Shown here: piece by piece, positions 42,714-51,219 of the stretch
Numbering within the stretch: position 1 is the first letter of the stretch
Layout: the number at the start of each line of letters is the position of its first letter
Translations under genes and position numbers: made by a program
Source: an uncultured Erythrobacter sp.
Lineage (GTDB): Bacteria; Pseudomonadota; Alphaproteobacteria; Sphingomonadales; Sphingomonadaceae
Direction: 5' to 3'
Assembly (NCBI RefSeq): GCF_947499705.1
Contig: NZ_CANMPJ010000001.1
Span: forward strand, 1,957,501-2,021,500
DNA length: 64,000 nucleotides
Notes under the pieces: model-generated
Database searches by the model: none
What the model was told of the DNA's origin: nothing
Seen by the model: only the letters and a program-made list of their open reading frames with translations

Positions 42714-44612
42714 ATGCCGGCACAGATAATCGAAACGAACTCCACGCCCTTCGCAAAGATCGACATCGATCCCGTCACGCTCGACATTATCGAGAACGCC
42801 TTACGCAATGCCCGGGTCGAAATGGACGCCACGCTCGTACGCACCGCAATGTCACCGGGCATCCGCGAGCAGGGCGACGCCTTTCCGCTGATCTCAGACC
42901 CGGCGGGCAAGATGATCGTCGGCCAGTTCGGCAGCTTCATCGACGGATTCCTGAAGCAGTTCGACGGTACAATTGAAGATGGGGACATGATCTTCCTGTC
43001 CGATCCCTATTCCTGCGACGGCGCGGTCAGTCACTCAAACGATTGGCTCGTCCTGCTCCCTGTATTCAAGGACGGCCGTTTGATCGCCTACACGGCAATG
43101 TTCGGCCACCAGTCGGATATCGGAGGCAGCGTGCCAGGCTCCATGCCGATCGGCGCTTCCAGCATTTTCGAAGAAGGCGTGCGCATTCCGCCCGTGAAGA
43201 TCTGGAAGAAGGGCGAGTACAATGACGACCTGATGAAGCTCGTCATGCACCAGACGCGCAAACCCGATTGGTGTCAGGCTGATCTCAACGCGCTCATCGC
43301 ATCGTGCCGGGTTGCTTCCAAACGCGTGGTCGAGATGGCTGAGCGGTTCGGTGACGACGTCTATGTGTCGGCGACGCAGGAATTGCTCGCCCGCAACCAC
43401 CGCGCGATGAAAGCGCTGCTCTCGCAGGCTGTTGCCGAAACGAAGGTCAGTTTCGAAGACTATCTGTGCGACGACGGCAAAGGCTTCGGTCCATACAAGA
43501 TCAAGTGCTCGATGTGGCGCGAGGGCGAGAAGGTCATTCTCGATTTCGACGGCACCGACCCGCAAAGCGCAGCTTCGATCAATTTCCTGCTGAATGAGAA
43601 CATGTTCAAGATGTTCTTCGGGATCTACATGATCATGGTCTTCGACCCACAGATCCTGTTCAATGACGGGTTCTACGATCTGATCGAGGTGCGCATTCCC
43701 GAAGGCTCGCTGCTCAAGCCGCAATTCCCGGCTGCCCTATCGGGTCGCACCCACGCGCTGGGGCGGATTTTCGACATTCTCGGCGGTCTGCTTGGCCAGG
43801 GGACGCCAGAGTTTCTCAACGCCGCCGGGTTCAGCTCTTCTCCGCACCTGTTCTATTCGGGTTGGGACAATCGTCCTGCGAAAGAGGGCGAATGGTTCCA
43901 GCTGTTCCAGATCGGCTTTGGTGGCATTCCCGGCAGGCCTTTGGGCGATGGACCGGACGGACACTCACTATGGCCCGGCTTTACCAACGTGCCAAACGAG
44001 TTCCTTGAACGCTATTTTCCCATGCGGATCGAGCGCTATTCGAGCGAGCCAGACAGCGGCGGCGCGGGCCTGCACCGCGGCGGCAACGGCATTCATATGT
44101 CCTATCGTTTCCTCGCTGACGGCGAGATCGCAATTCACGATGACCGCTGGTTCGTACCGCCATGGGGTGTGAATGGCGGACATCCGGGCATGCGAGCCAA
44201 GAAAGTGCTCGAACGCGCCGATGGTTCAACCGAAATCGTTGGCAACAAGATCGAAGATGTGGCTGTCAAAGAAGGCGATCTGCTGCACTTCATCACCTGG
44301 GGCGGCGGCGGCTGGGGTGATCCGCTTGAGCGCGATCCCGAACTGGTCGGCCTCGAAATCCGTCAGGGATTGGTAACACCACAAGGCGCGCGCGATTACG
44401 GCGTTGTTGCAGACGGTGACGGTCAAATCGACGAAGCCGCGACGAACGCCCTGCGTGATGAGATCAGGTCTGCGCGCGGAGAATTGCCATTGTTCGACTA
44501 CGGTCCAGGCATCGACGATCTGCGCGCCAATTGCGAGGAAGAAACTGGACTACCCGCTCCGGTTCAACCGCAGTGGAATAACCGGTCAGCGGGTCATCGC
44601 AACGCAGCGTGA
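42714..44612 (+). CDS. Hydantoinase B/oxoprolinase family protein, subunit B
   Basis: Partner subunit of 632 residues, the HyuB family, somewhat longer than the common 520-600. Key blocks are DPVTLDIIENALRNARVEMD, the FLSDPYSCDGAVSHSND metal-type loop, FGHQSDIGGSVPGSMP, and the C-terminal GWGDPLERDP motif preceded by FITWGGGG. These match subunit B of ATP-dependent hydantoinases and acetophenone/caprolactam relatives. It is the last gene of the lyase-hyuA-hyuB operon. The next gene is convergent, 42 bp away, and no clear terminator hairpin was found in that gap. Activity probably needs complex formation with the product of the preceding gene. Confidence 0.93.
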   Translation: MPAQIIETNSTPFAKIDIDPVTLDIIENALRNARVEMDATLVRTAMSPGIREQGDAFPLISDPAGKMIVGQFGSFIDGFLKQFDGTIEDGDMIFLSDPYSCDGAVSHSNDWLVLLPVFKDGRLIAYTAMFGHQSDIGGSVPGSMPIGASSIFEEGVRIPPVKIWKKGEYNDDLMKLVMHQTRKPDWCQADLNALIASCRVASKRVVEMAERFGDDVYVSATQELLARNHRAMKALLSQAVAETKVSFEDYLCDDGKGFGPYKIKCSMWREGEKVILDFDGTDPQSAASINFLLNENMFKMFFGIYMIMVFDPQILFNDGFYDLIEVRIPEGSLLKPQFPAALSGRTHALGRIFDILGGLLGQGTPEFLNAAGFSSSPHLFYSGWDNRPAKEGEWFQLFQIGFGGIPGRPLGDGPDGHSLWPGFTNVPNEFLERYFPMRIERYSSEPDSGGAGLHRGGNGIHMSYRFLADGEIAIHDDRWFVPPWGVNGGHPGMRAKKVLERADGSTEIVGNKIEDVAVKEGDLLHFITWGGGGWGDPLERDPELVGLEIRQGLVTPQGARDYGVVADGDGQIDEAATNALRDEIRSARGELPLFDYGPGIDDLRANCEEETGLPAPVQPQWNNRSAGHRNAA

Positions 44613-44654
44613 TTGAGCATTCCGAGGTGGGATGGGTCGGAGTTGATATCCGGC

Positions 44655-45608
44655 CTAATTCCTGCCGCGCAATCTGTCCGCGAAGCCGCGTTTGGCTTCG
44701 CCAAGGCGACCTTCGATTTCGCCGCGAAGCTGCGTAGCAACGCCGTCCCTCGCGCCGGACCGGCGAACCGGCGCGCCGTAGCTGATTGCGGCTTCCTCGA
44801 CGCCCATGCCCATCAGGCGCAGGCCGGGTGCACGCTCAATCGCGCCGATGGTCCAGAACTGGTCTGGATGGGCGTATTTGAACATCACATCGAACGGGAT
44901 GAGGATGTAGCCGTCCTTGCCATAGCCAGGCCCCCATGAATTGCGGGCGATGAACATCTTTTCGCTGAGGTCATAGCCGACCAGCAACATCGCATGGCCG
45001 CTGGGTGGGCTCTGCACCGGCAGCATCTCTGGCGGCGGAATGATCCCCGTCTGATGCGCAACCTTGTAGCATTCGCCGGGCAAAACGATCCCGAAAGCGA
45101 CCGGCAATTCCTGCGCCAGCGCAGAGATCGCGGAGGCTCCGGGAGTCCGCGCAAACTGGATGGCTTCGTAGTGCGTGGCATTCTCGTAGCACCCTTGGGT
45201 CGGCACCTCGTTCACCGCCACTTGCTGGAACGGCCACATTCGCTCTTCGCAAATCCCGTGGGCCATAACCGCAGCCATGCCATGATGAATGTAAGTCCCC
45301 TCGTCGCGGTCCTCGCGATCGCCCAGCTTGCGCGCATTGTAGTAGAGGAACAGCCGCGAGAGATCGCGCTCCGTGCGTTTGTCCTTCTTATGCAGCAACT
45401 CAACCGCGCCGACGATTGCATTTGCAACGCAGCTGTTCGTGCGCTGCTGGTTCTCCACCGGCGTGCAATATGGCCGGAGATCGATTGCCTTGGGAATGGC
45501 GGAGGTGGAGGCACTGGCCCCAGACGTCTCAAGCGTGGGCGCAGGCGCCGGACTATCCTCGAACAGGCATCCATTAAGTGGGTGGCCTTCATATGTCAGG
45601 TCCATCAT
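44655..45608 (-). CDS. C1 family (papain-like) cysteine peptidase
   Basis: Papain-fold protease of 317 residues without signal peptide or visible propeptide. The catalytic site is spread over PVENQQRTNSCVANA (Gln54/55 and Cys60, in place of the usual Q-GSCWAF), SGHAMLLVGYD (His), and ARNSWGPGYGKDGY (Asn). All three catalytic residues are thus kept. It follows the kinase gene by 17 bp and is last in the five-gene zinc-ribbon/kinase operon, so it may be an effector or processing enzyme controlled by the kinase and FHA proteins. The ATG at 45608 has GAGGAGAGG in front; ATG 45605 is equivalent. C1 peptidases without an export signal are uncommon in proteobacteria, which makes the context notable. 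Confidence 0.85.
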   Translation of the reverse strand: MMDLTYEGHPLNGCLFEDSPAPAPTLETSGASASTSAIPKAIDLRPYCTPVENQQRTNSCVANAIVGAVELLHKKDKRTERDLSRLFLYYNARKLGDREDRDEGTYIHHGMAAVMAHGICEERMWPFQQVAVNEVPTQGCYENATHYEAIQFARTPGASAISALAQELPVAFGIVLPGECYKVAHQTGIIPPPEMLPVQSPPSGHAMLLVGYDLSEKMFIARNSWGPGYGKDGYILIPFDVMFKYAHPDQFWTIGAIERAPGLRLMGMGVEEAAISYGAPVRRSGARDGVATQLRGEIEGRLGEAKRGFADRLRGRN

Positions 45609-45625
45609 TTCGCCTCTCCTCAGGC

Positions 45626-47155
45626 CTAGAATCCCGCCGGACAAGGTTCGCCCGGCAGGTGATTGATGTGGTATCGGTCGGTGACGATCTGGCCCGCGAC
45701 ATTCAGAGAATTGTCGACGTGGCAATCTGATCCATTCCAGGTCAGTGTGCCCTGGAACACACCCAGCTGGCTCTGATATTGGTAGGTTGCGTTGTTGCCG
45801 ACGAACTGACCGCTAACCGTGAACGGGACGTTGTAGGTTTCGTCCATCCCGCTCGCTTGAAATGAACCGTCGGCACTGATCGCGAAGGGTTCCGCTTCAC
45901 CGCTAAGCTCGCTGTACCAGTCTCCCGCAAGCCGGGCATAGGGCGATTCCGGCGGAGGCGGAGGTGGAGGCGGATACTCATCGTCCGGCACCGGGGGCAG
46001 GTTAGCGATGAATATTACGACGAGCGCCAATGCCCCAAAGCACCCGATCCCGGCCATTTTCATGGGGCTTTCGGTGATGCTCGCCAAGCCAGTCTTGCCG
46101 CTGTCTTCCCCGCCGCTGTCATGCAGTTTCTGGATCGTGTTGTTGGGATTCCGCCGCGTGCCGGGCTTGCTATTCATGGCTGCCAGCAGCCGTGTGCGAA
46201 ATTCGTCTACCGACTGCGGGCGGTCGTTGCGATTGACGGAAATTCCGGACAGGATCAGCGCATCGACCTCCTCAGGAACTTCGGATCGGCTCGCCGATGG
46301 CGGCTGCCACATCGTGTCCGGCAGAGCATCCATCAGCAATTTGTAGAAAATCTTCGACAGCGCGAAGAGATCGGCGGACGTATCCACCAGATCGGGATCG
46401 GTTCGCTGTTCCGGGGCCATATAGGCCGCCGTCCCCAGCGCGGTTCCGCCAAGGCTTTCTTCGGCTCCCGCCACACGAGCAATCCCGAAATCGAGGATCT
46501 TGATTGAGGCGTTTTTCTCGTCCGGTTCAGCCGTCAGGATGATGTTTTGCGGCTTGAGGTCGCGGTGGATGATCCCTGCCGCATGGGCTGCTTCAAGCCC
46601 CGCGAGTAGCTCCATGATGATCCTGGCCGCCACTCTGACAGGCACTTGCTCGCGATTGGCAATCCTTGCGCGGTGCCATTCACCCAAGGTCGTCCCGCCG
46701 ACATATTCCATTGCCACATAAGGGACGTTGTCAGCCTCATCGACATTGTAGACCCGGACGATATTCGGATGTGCGAGTTCTTGTGTGGTGACACCTTCTG
46801 CGATCAGGCGCTTCACCGCTTCCGCACCCGACAAAAGGTCCGGCCGGATCAGCTTGAGCGCAACTTCGCGCTCGCCGTGACGGTCGACCGCCTTGTAAAC
46901 CACGCCCATCCCGCCGCGACCGATCAGCGATTGGACCGTGTAGCGACCGGCGAAGACATCGCCTTCGCCAAATTCAAGCTCTTTCGAGATGGCTTTGTCG
47001 CCGCGCCCGACCGTTTCGAACATTCCAACGGTCTGCATCGAGTCGAGTTCTGGCGTGATGTCGCCAACTGTTTCCTGCTTTAGCGACGCACCGCATTGGC
47101 CGCAGAACTGGGCGCCCCCGGCATTCTCGTGGTCGCATTTGCTGCATTTTGTCAT
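45626..47155 (-). CDS. Membrane-anchored Ser/Thr protein kinase with N-terminal zinc ribbon
   Basis: Hanks-type kinase of 509 residues. A double-CxxC zinc ribbon (CSKC...CGQC, residues 4-21) comes first, then the kinase domain (about 72-325) with glycine loop GRGGMG (79-84), catalytic Lys101, HRDLKPQN with Asp199, and DFG with Asp222. MAPEQ lies in the activation segment. After a linker, one membrane segment (about 367-386) leads to a proline-rich stretch (about 388-405) and a small extracytoplasmic domain of about 100 residues. All catalytic residues are present. The start overlaps the stop of the FHA protein gene by four bases. The FHA protein is its obvious phospho-partner, and the SPFH protein and protease are possible targets; these links are inferred. 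Confidence 0.93.
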   Translation of the reverse strand: MTKCSKCDHENAGGAQFCGQCGASLKQETVGDITPELDSMQTVGMFETVGRGDKAISKELEFGEGDVFAGRYTVQSLIGRGGMGVVYKAVDRHGEREVALKLIRPDLLSGAEAVKRLIAEGVTTQELAHPNIVRVYNVDEADNVPYVAMEYVGGTTLGEWHRARIANREQVPVRVAARIIMELLAGLEAAHAAGIIHRDLKPQNIILTAEPDEKNASIKILDFGIARVAGAEESLGGTALGTAAYMAPEQRTDPDLVDTSADLFALSKIFYKLLMDALPDTMWQPPSASRSEVPEEVDALILSGISVNRNDRPQSVDEFRTRLLAAMNSKPGTRRNPNNTIQKLHDSGGEDSGKTGLASITESPMKMAGIGCFGALALVVIFIANLPPVPDDEYPPPPPPPPESPYARLAGDWYSELSGEAEPFAISADGSFQASGMDETYNVPFTVSGQFVGNNATYQYQSQLGVFQGTLTWNGSDCHVDNSLNVAGQIVTDRYHINHLPGEPCPAGF

Positions 47156-48297
47156 TGGGAAGCGTCCCTTAGCGAAGGTTTTCTTGTGAGTTTCACGCCT
47201 GTCACCCGGCGATGTTCTCGGTCGAACCTGACGGTCAGCGCCACGGTTCCTGGATGATCTCGGACAGGTTCGATTGTGTCGCCGTCCTTCAACACCGCCC
47301 GCTCTTCGCAGGACAGGACCTCGCCATTGACCTGCAATCCGTTTCGCCCGCGAACACGCAGGACAAGGCAGTCATTCTCGACAAACAGATCGAAATGCCG
47401 CCGCGAAACCAGCAGGGAAAGACCGTTATCCACCTGACCGCTTGGCGATGTTACGAGGAGCCTGACGTCACTTGCACCGCCGGTTTCGCGCGATCGCTCG
47501 CGGCCGAACGCAAGCAATCCGTCGGGGGTCATGATCGGAAAGCCAGACGGGATGTGATCATTCTCGGGAAAGCCGTCAAAGTGGAATGCAGCCGAGCGGC
47601 GAACGTGCAAATCGCCCTCCATCCCCCGCAGACCGAGCGTGGCTTCTTCGCGGTCGAGGCGGACCACATTCATGTCGATCGCTTCGATGACCTTGCCACT
47701 GCCTTCTTCACCTCCAGCGGTGTTGTCGTGGATCTGGATAACGTTGCCGTTCATCTCGTTCTCGCTCGAGATCTGGATCGTCGGTCCGGAAGAGCTGCTT
47801 TCGCCTTGCACGGTCAGCAGGACGCGGGTCGAAAAGGCGAAGCGTTCTTCGCGCTGTTTGTAACGGGTCGAGACCGCGAACATTATCTCGATCTCGTGCA
47901 TGCCCGGCTTGTCGATCTCGCGCGCGATCACCGAAGCGGGCGCGCGTTCCTGCGGACCGAGTTCTTCCCAGCCAAGCCGCTCCTTGCGCCAGTCTCCAGC
48001 CTCGCGGCTCCATAGCCCTGTGATGAAGAGCGGACGATCCTTTAAAGACGCGTTCATCAGTGCGAATGGCAGCGCGACCGACCCTCCAACAGGAGCATGC
48101 ATCGTCGCGCCCGGTTCAATGATCAGCTTTGGCCCGACGCAAACCTGGCATTGCCCGTCAGCACCAACCAGGCCGCCGCATTCTGCGAAGGCCATGCAGC
48201 GCACGAGCGGCTGACCGCACTCGCCGCACCATTGCCCTTCATTGTCTTGCGACAGAGTTGTGCGGCAGCAATCCTTGGGGGAACGCAACCGGCGCAT
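47152..48297 (-). CDS. FHA domain protein with N-terminal zinc ribbon
   Basis: Cytoplasmic protein of 381 residues. Near the N-terminus are cysteine pairs (CGEC, then CGGL and CQVC) that form a zinc-ribbon-like unit. A middle domain of beta type (about 60-190) follows. The C-terminal half holds an FHA phosphothreonine-binding domain (about 260-355) with the GRERS-type start, LLVSRRHFDLFV (the conserved Ser-x-x-His block), and RGRNGLQVNGE. The start ATG shares bases with the stop of the SPFH gene (TGATG), so translation is coupled. It overlaps the kinase gene downstream by four bases, a pairing typical of kinase-FHA signalling modules. The longer frame upstream to 48372 lies inside the SPFH gene and is rejected. 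Confidence 0.88.
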   Translation of the reverse strand: MRRLRSPKDCCRTTLSQDNEGQWCGECGQPLVRCMAFAECGGLVGADGQCQVCVGPKLIIEPGATMHAPVGGSVALPFALMNASLKDRPLFITGLWSREAGDWRKERLGWEELGPQERAPASVIAREIDKPGMHEIEIMFAVSTRYKQREERFAFSTRVLLTVQGESSSSGPTIQISSENEMNGNVIQIHDNTAGGEEGSGKVIEAIDMNVVRLDREEATLGLRGMEGDLHVRRSAAFHFDGFPENDHIPSGFPIMTPDGLLAFGRERSRETGGASDVRLLVTSPSGQVDNGLSLLVSRRHFDLFVENDCLVLRVRGRNGLQVNGEVLSCEERAVLKDGDTIEPVRDHPGTVALTVRFDREHRRVTGVKLTRKPSLRDASQ

Positions 48298-49943
48298 CAG
48301 GTGCGCATCCGGTGCCCGCAAGAGGTGCAGAACTTGTCTTTCGCCGCCAGCACCTTGCCGCAATTCGCGCATTCGACCTTGGCGGAGGAACCAGCCGCAC
48401 CATCGGACGAAGCCGGTGCGCCTTTGCCCCCTGCCCCAGCGGCGACCCCGGTTGCGCCTTTCATTCCGGTATCGAGCATGCGGTGTTCATGCTCACGGCT
48501 TTCAGCAGTCATTTCGCGGACGATTTCCACCATCTTTTCACCGGAGGCTGCGCGGGCCTGAGCCTGAGCAATCGCTGCTTGTGCCGCTTCCGGGCTGAAG
48601 CTGGCAGTGATCGCGCCAATCTGCTCGGCAGACATGCCAGCCGCTGCTGCCATCTGCGCGACTCGGTTCTGCGCCTCGGATTCGCCCTCACGGATTTTGC
48701 GGTCGGTATCGCGGTCGGCCTTTTCAGACTCGATATCGTTCACACCGGCCAGGTTTTCGCGCGCAATCGCGTTCCAGTCTTTGGTCTGCTTTTGCTTGGA
48801 GCCCACTTGCGCGTCGTCGACCTTGATGTTCGAAAACGCGGTCTTCTCGTTCACGTCGATCTGAGCATCGGTGGTCAGCGCAGTCAGAGTGATCTGGTGC
48901 TTTGTTTCGAGCAGCTCGGTGTCGCGCTGGAATGCCCGGACGCGCTCTTGTGCCCGGTGCACATCAAAGGAATGGGCGCTGTCTTCAAGTTCCATCGCGA
49001 ACTTGGCGGCGCGTTCCTGGCCCAGGATCTTGATCTCGTGATCGAGCGCTTCGGCTTCCTGCCGCCGCGTGGCCGCTTCGCGCGCATCGACGAACGACAC
49101 CTCGCTGTTAAGGACCATGAGCTTGAGCTCATCTTCACCTGCTTGCTCGACCTTCTGCAGATCGACTGCGGCAGTGAGTTTGACTTCGGTTGCTTCGCTC
49201 TGGCGTTCCACTTCACGCTTCAGCAGCTCGAGTTGGTGGTCCATCGCGGCCTGTTGGCGCTCAATCCGAGCCTTCTCGAATTCCTGCCGCTCGGCATCGT
49301 TCATCGCGAACGTGATCGAACCGTTTCTGACCATCAGCCCAAGATCGCCGGTGATCCGCTCGGCCTCTGTCATCATGTCGGCCTGCATCTGATCCTGCAT
49401 GCCGCGATTGCCGCGAATTTCATCGGAGTTGTGACGGCCGATGATGTGTTCAAAAATTCGGTCCTGAAACTGCGGCTCGAGCCGCTGCTGCACGTCATAA
49501 ACCGACAACGCTTTGCGCCCAGATGGAGATATCTCGCCGCTTTCCAGATCGGTGTTCTGACGGCTGACACCGCGCATCAGGCCGAGGATATTGCCCGCCT
49601 TGTCGGGATTGAGCTGCATTTCCAAAGTCGCAACGCCGGCGATCTCGACATTGTCTTTTGAAATCCCACGGATCGGGAACTGCACCTGAAACGGTTTCAG
49701 GTCCGCCAGCATGATCGCGTAGTGATGCGATCCGCCGATCACGCCTTTGATATTCTCCCACAGCCCGCCGACGGTGAACTGCGTGCCTTTGAAGGCATCG
49801 ATCAAGGCACCATCGCGAAACAGCAACGCGGCAAGGTCTGGCGGTGAAGCAAAGCGTTTTTCAAAGATGGTCTTGAACAGGTCTTCGCGCGCAAACTCGG
49901 CGAGGACATTCGGATCGGACAGCACCAGAGGGTTACTTTCCAT
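48297..49943 (-). CDS. SPFH domain protein with C-terminal zinc ribbon
   Basis: Protein of 548 residues. The N-terminal 200 residues match the SPFH/Band-7-like domain of cytosolic type (LLFRDGALIDAFKGTQFTV, AIMLADLKPFQVQFPIRG, EIAGVATLEMQLNP). A long charged coiled coil rich in E, K, Q and R (about 220-400) follows, then an Ala-rich region, and a C-terminal zinc ribbon (CANCGK...CTSCGHRMRT). There is no signal peptide. This layout resembles the YdjI-type zinc-ribbon SPFH proteins of Bacillus that respond to membrane stress with PspA-like partners; this likeness is structural and not proven. It is preceded by the small membrane protein gene (3-bp gap) and coupled to the FHA gene. It may form a membrane-associated scaffold. 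Confidence 0.88.
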   Translation of the reverse strand: MESNPLVLSDPNVLAEFAREDLFKTIFEKRFASPPDLAALLFRDGALIDAFKGTQFTVGGLWENIKGVIGGSHHYAIMLADLKPFQVQFPIRGISKDNVEIAGVATLEMQLNPDKAGNILGLMRGVSRQNTDLESGEISPSGRKALSVYDVQQRLEPQFQDRIFEHIIGRHNSDEIRGNRGMQDQMQADMMTEAERITGDLGLMVRNGSITFAMNDAERQEFEKARIERQQAAMDHQLELLKREVERQSEATEVKLTAAVDLQKVEQAGEDELKLMVLNSEVSFVDAREAATRRQEAEALDHEIKILGQERAAKFAMELEDSAHSFDVHRAQERVRAFQRDTELLETKHQITLTALTTDAQIDVNEKTAFSNIKVDDAQVGSKQKQTKDWNAIARENLAGVNDIESEKADRDTDRKIREGESEAQNRVAQMAAAAGMSAEQIGAITASFSPEAAQAAIAQAQARAASGEKMVEIVREMTAESREHEHRMLDTGMKGATGVAAGAGGKGAPASSDGAAGSSAKVECANCGKVLAAKDKFCTSCGHRMRT

Positions 49944-49946
49944 GGC

Positions 49947-50537
49947 TCAAGCCTCCCATTTTTTCTTGGTGAAGTAGTGATAGATGTGGATCCCGATCAC
50001 GAGCAGGACGATGATCGTTCCGACCGTGTGCTCGCGGATGAGGTATTCCAGCCGGCCAGCGGTGCCGGCCTCTTCGAGGTAGTCGCCCATCCGGCCCACG
50101 CCGAGAACCACGCCGCTCATCGCCGATGCAAGCGTGAAGAGCGACATCAAAAGCGATGCGAGCGAGGCGAAGCGTTCCGCGAAGCCCAGCGGGCCCTTGG
50201 CCGCTTTCAGCGCGGCGATCTCGTCGTCTTTCTCGCGGTCTTCGAGGGCATCTTCATGGGCCTCGCCCCGGTCGATGGCAGCTGAGCGAGCCTTTTCATC
50301 TACGGAGAGGAAATCAGGCTGCGCCTTCTTGTTTCGGCGCGCTGTGGAGGCAACCGTCAGGTTGTAAGCCCGCCTGCGCCACCACGCGACGACCATCAGC
50401 AGGAACCAGACGATTGCCACCGCGACAGTGATGCGAAACGCGATGTCGATCATGGGCCAGGCATCGGGGGGAATGCGGTCGACCACTGTCTGCGCCCCCT
50501 GCCGCGTTGCCTCAATTGCTTCCTGCGCTCTCTTCAT
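49947..50537 (-). CDS. Small membrane protein of the SPFH/kinase operon
   Basis: Protein of 196 residues that I do not recognise. It has three hydrophobic segments (about 33-53, 120-146 and 172-188). Between the first and second is a charged cytoplasmic or periplasmic loop with a KARSAAIDRGEAHEDALEDR helix. It ends in KKKWEA, a basic tail. It is the first gene of the operon, with GGGGAAG before the ATG, and its stop lies three bases before the SPFH start, so the two should be made together. It could be the membrane receptor or anchor for the SPFH protein. No enzymatic motif is seen. Confidence 0.82.
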   Translation of the reverse strand: MKRAQEAIEATRQGAQTVVDRIPPDAWPMIDIAFRITVAVAIVWFLLMVVAWWRRRAYNLTVASTARRNKKAQPDFLSVDEKARSAAIDRGEAHEDALEDREKDDEIAALKAAKGPLGFAERFASLASLLMSLFTLASAMSGVVLGVGRMGDYLEEAGTAGRLEYLIREHTVGTIIVLLVIGIHIYHYFTKKKWEA

Positions 50538-50766
50538 AACTTCCCCGCTATATTTACGGCACTAAATATTGATCAAGTAATACTAAATATTACTCGATCT
50601 ATATATTTGATCTGAGAAGTTGAATGCTTGACTTTTCACCAATTCACTTCAATAAAGTGGGTCAGAGCGTCGCTCCATTCACTTCGTTGACGAGAATTCA
50701 ATCATGGCAACACCTCTGACAAATCAGGACATTCAAGCCCTCACTAACCAAAGGCGGAAAAAACCG
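50538..50766. promoter_or_regulatory. AT-rich divergent promoter region of the kinase/SPFH cluster
   Basis: A 229-bp gap between the leftward five-gene operon and the rightward membrane protein gene. It is the most AT-rich stretch nearby and contains ACTAAATATT twice (50561 and 50582) and the inverted repeat at 50576. Confidence 0.55.
50576..50594. repeat. Inverted repeat AGTAATA-N5-TATTACT
   Basis: Seven-base arms AGTAATA and TATTACT around CTAAA. Its position about 40 bp upstream of the leftward operon start suggests an operator, but no regulator is encoded nearby. Confidence 0.5.
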
Positions 50767-51219
50767 ATGAACCGGATCAAACTTTTTTCGGACGTGTTCC
50801 CGTACCTCGCAATCCCGGTGCTGGTGTATAATCTCGTCGCGTTCTTCGCGGGCGACACGGCGGACGGAAATGCACCCGCCATCCTCGCGACCATCGAAGC
50901 GACGGTTATTTCCCTGCCGATGCTGTCAGGTGTGAGATTGGAACTGAGCTGGGCGGACTTGCTGGTCGCGCTCGCAGTTGCATTCCTGTTTGTCGAAGTG
51001 GTCAAGGCAACCAGCACCGCATCGGCTGGCATCATCAATCACATGCTTTCGATGCTTTTGTTCATCGTCTGCCTGATGGAATTCGTGGTGCTGGAGAGCT
51101 TCGCCACCGCACCGTTCTTCATCATCACGCTAATCGTCCTGCTCGACGCATTGGCCGGCATGGTCGTCACCATCGTCTCCGCCCGCCGCGACTTTGGGGT
51201 GGAAGGCATCGGGACATGA
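50767..51219 (+). CDS. Inner-membrane protein with four hydrophobic segments
   Basis: Unrecognised integral membrane protein of 150 residues. Hydrophobic stretches are LAIPVLVYNLVAFF, LLVALAVAFLFVEVV, MLSMLLFIVCLMEFVVL and FFIITLIVLLDALAGMVVTIV, so four membrane passes are likely with short loops. The ATG at 50767 (MNRIKLFSD) was chosen because the 21 codons from the earlier ATG at 50704 use codons unlike the rest; AAGGCGGA lies in front. Its TGA overlaps the next ATG, so it is coupled to the lipoprotein gene at 51216. It is divergent from the SPFH/kinase operon and may be part of the same system. Confidence 0.75.
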   Translation: MNRIKLFSDVFPYLAIPVLVYNLVAFFAGDTADGNAPAILATIEATVISLPMLSGVRLELSWADLLVALAVAFLFVEVVKATSTASAGIINHMLSMLLFIVCLMEFVVLESFATAPFFIITLIVLLDALAGMVVTIVSARRDFGVEGIGT

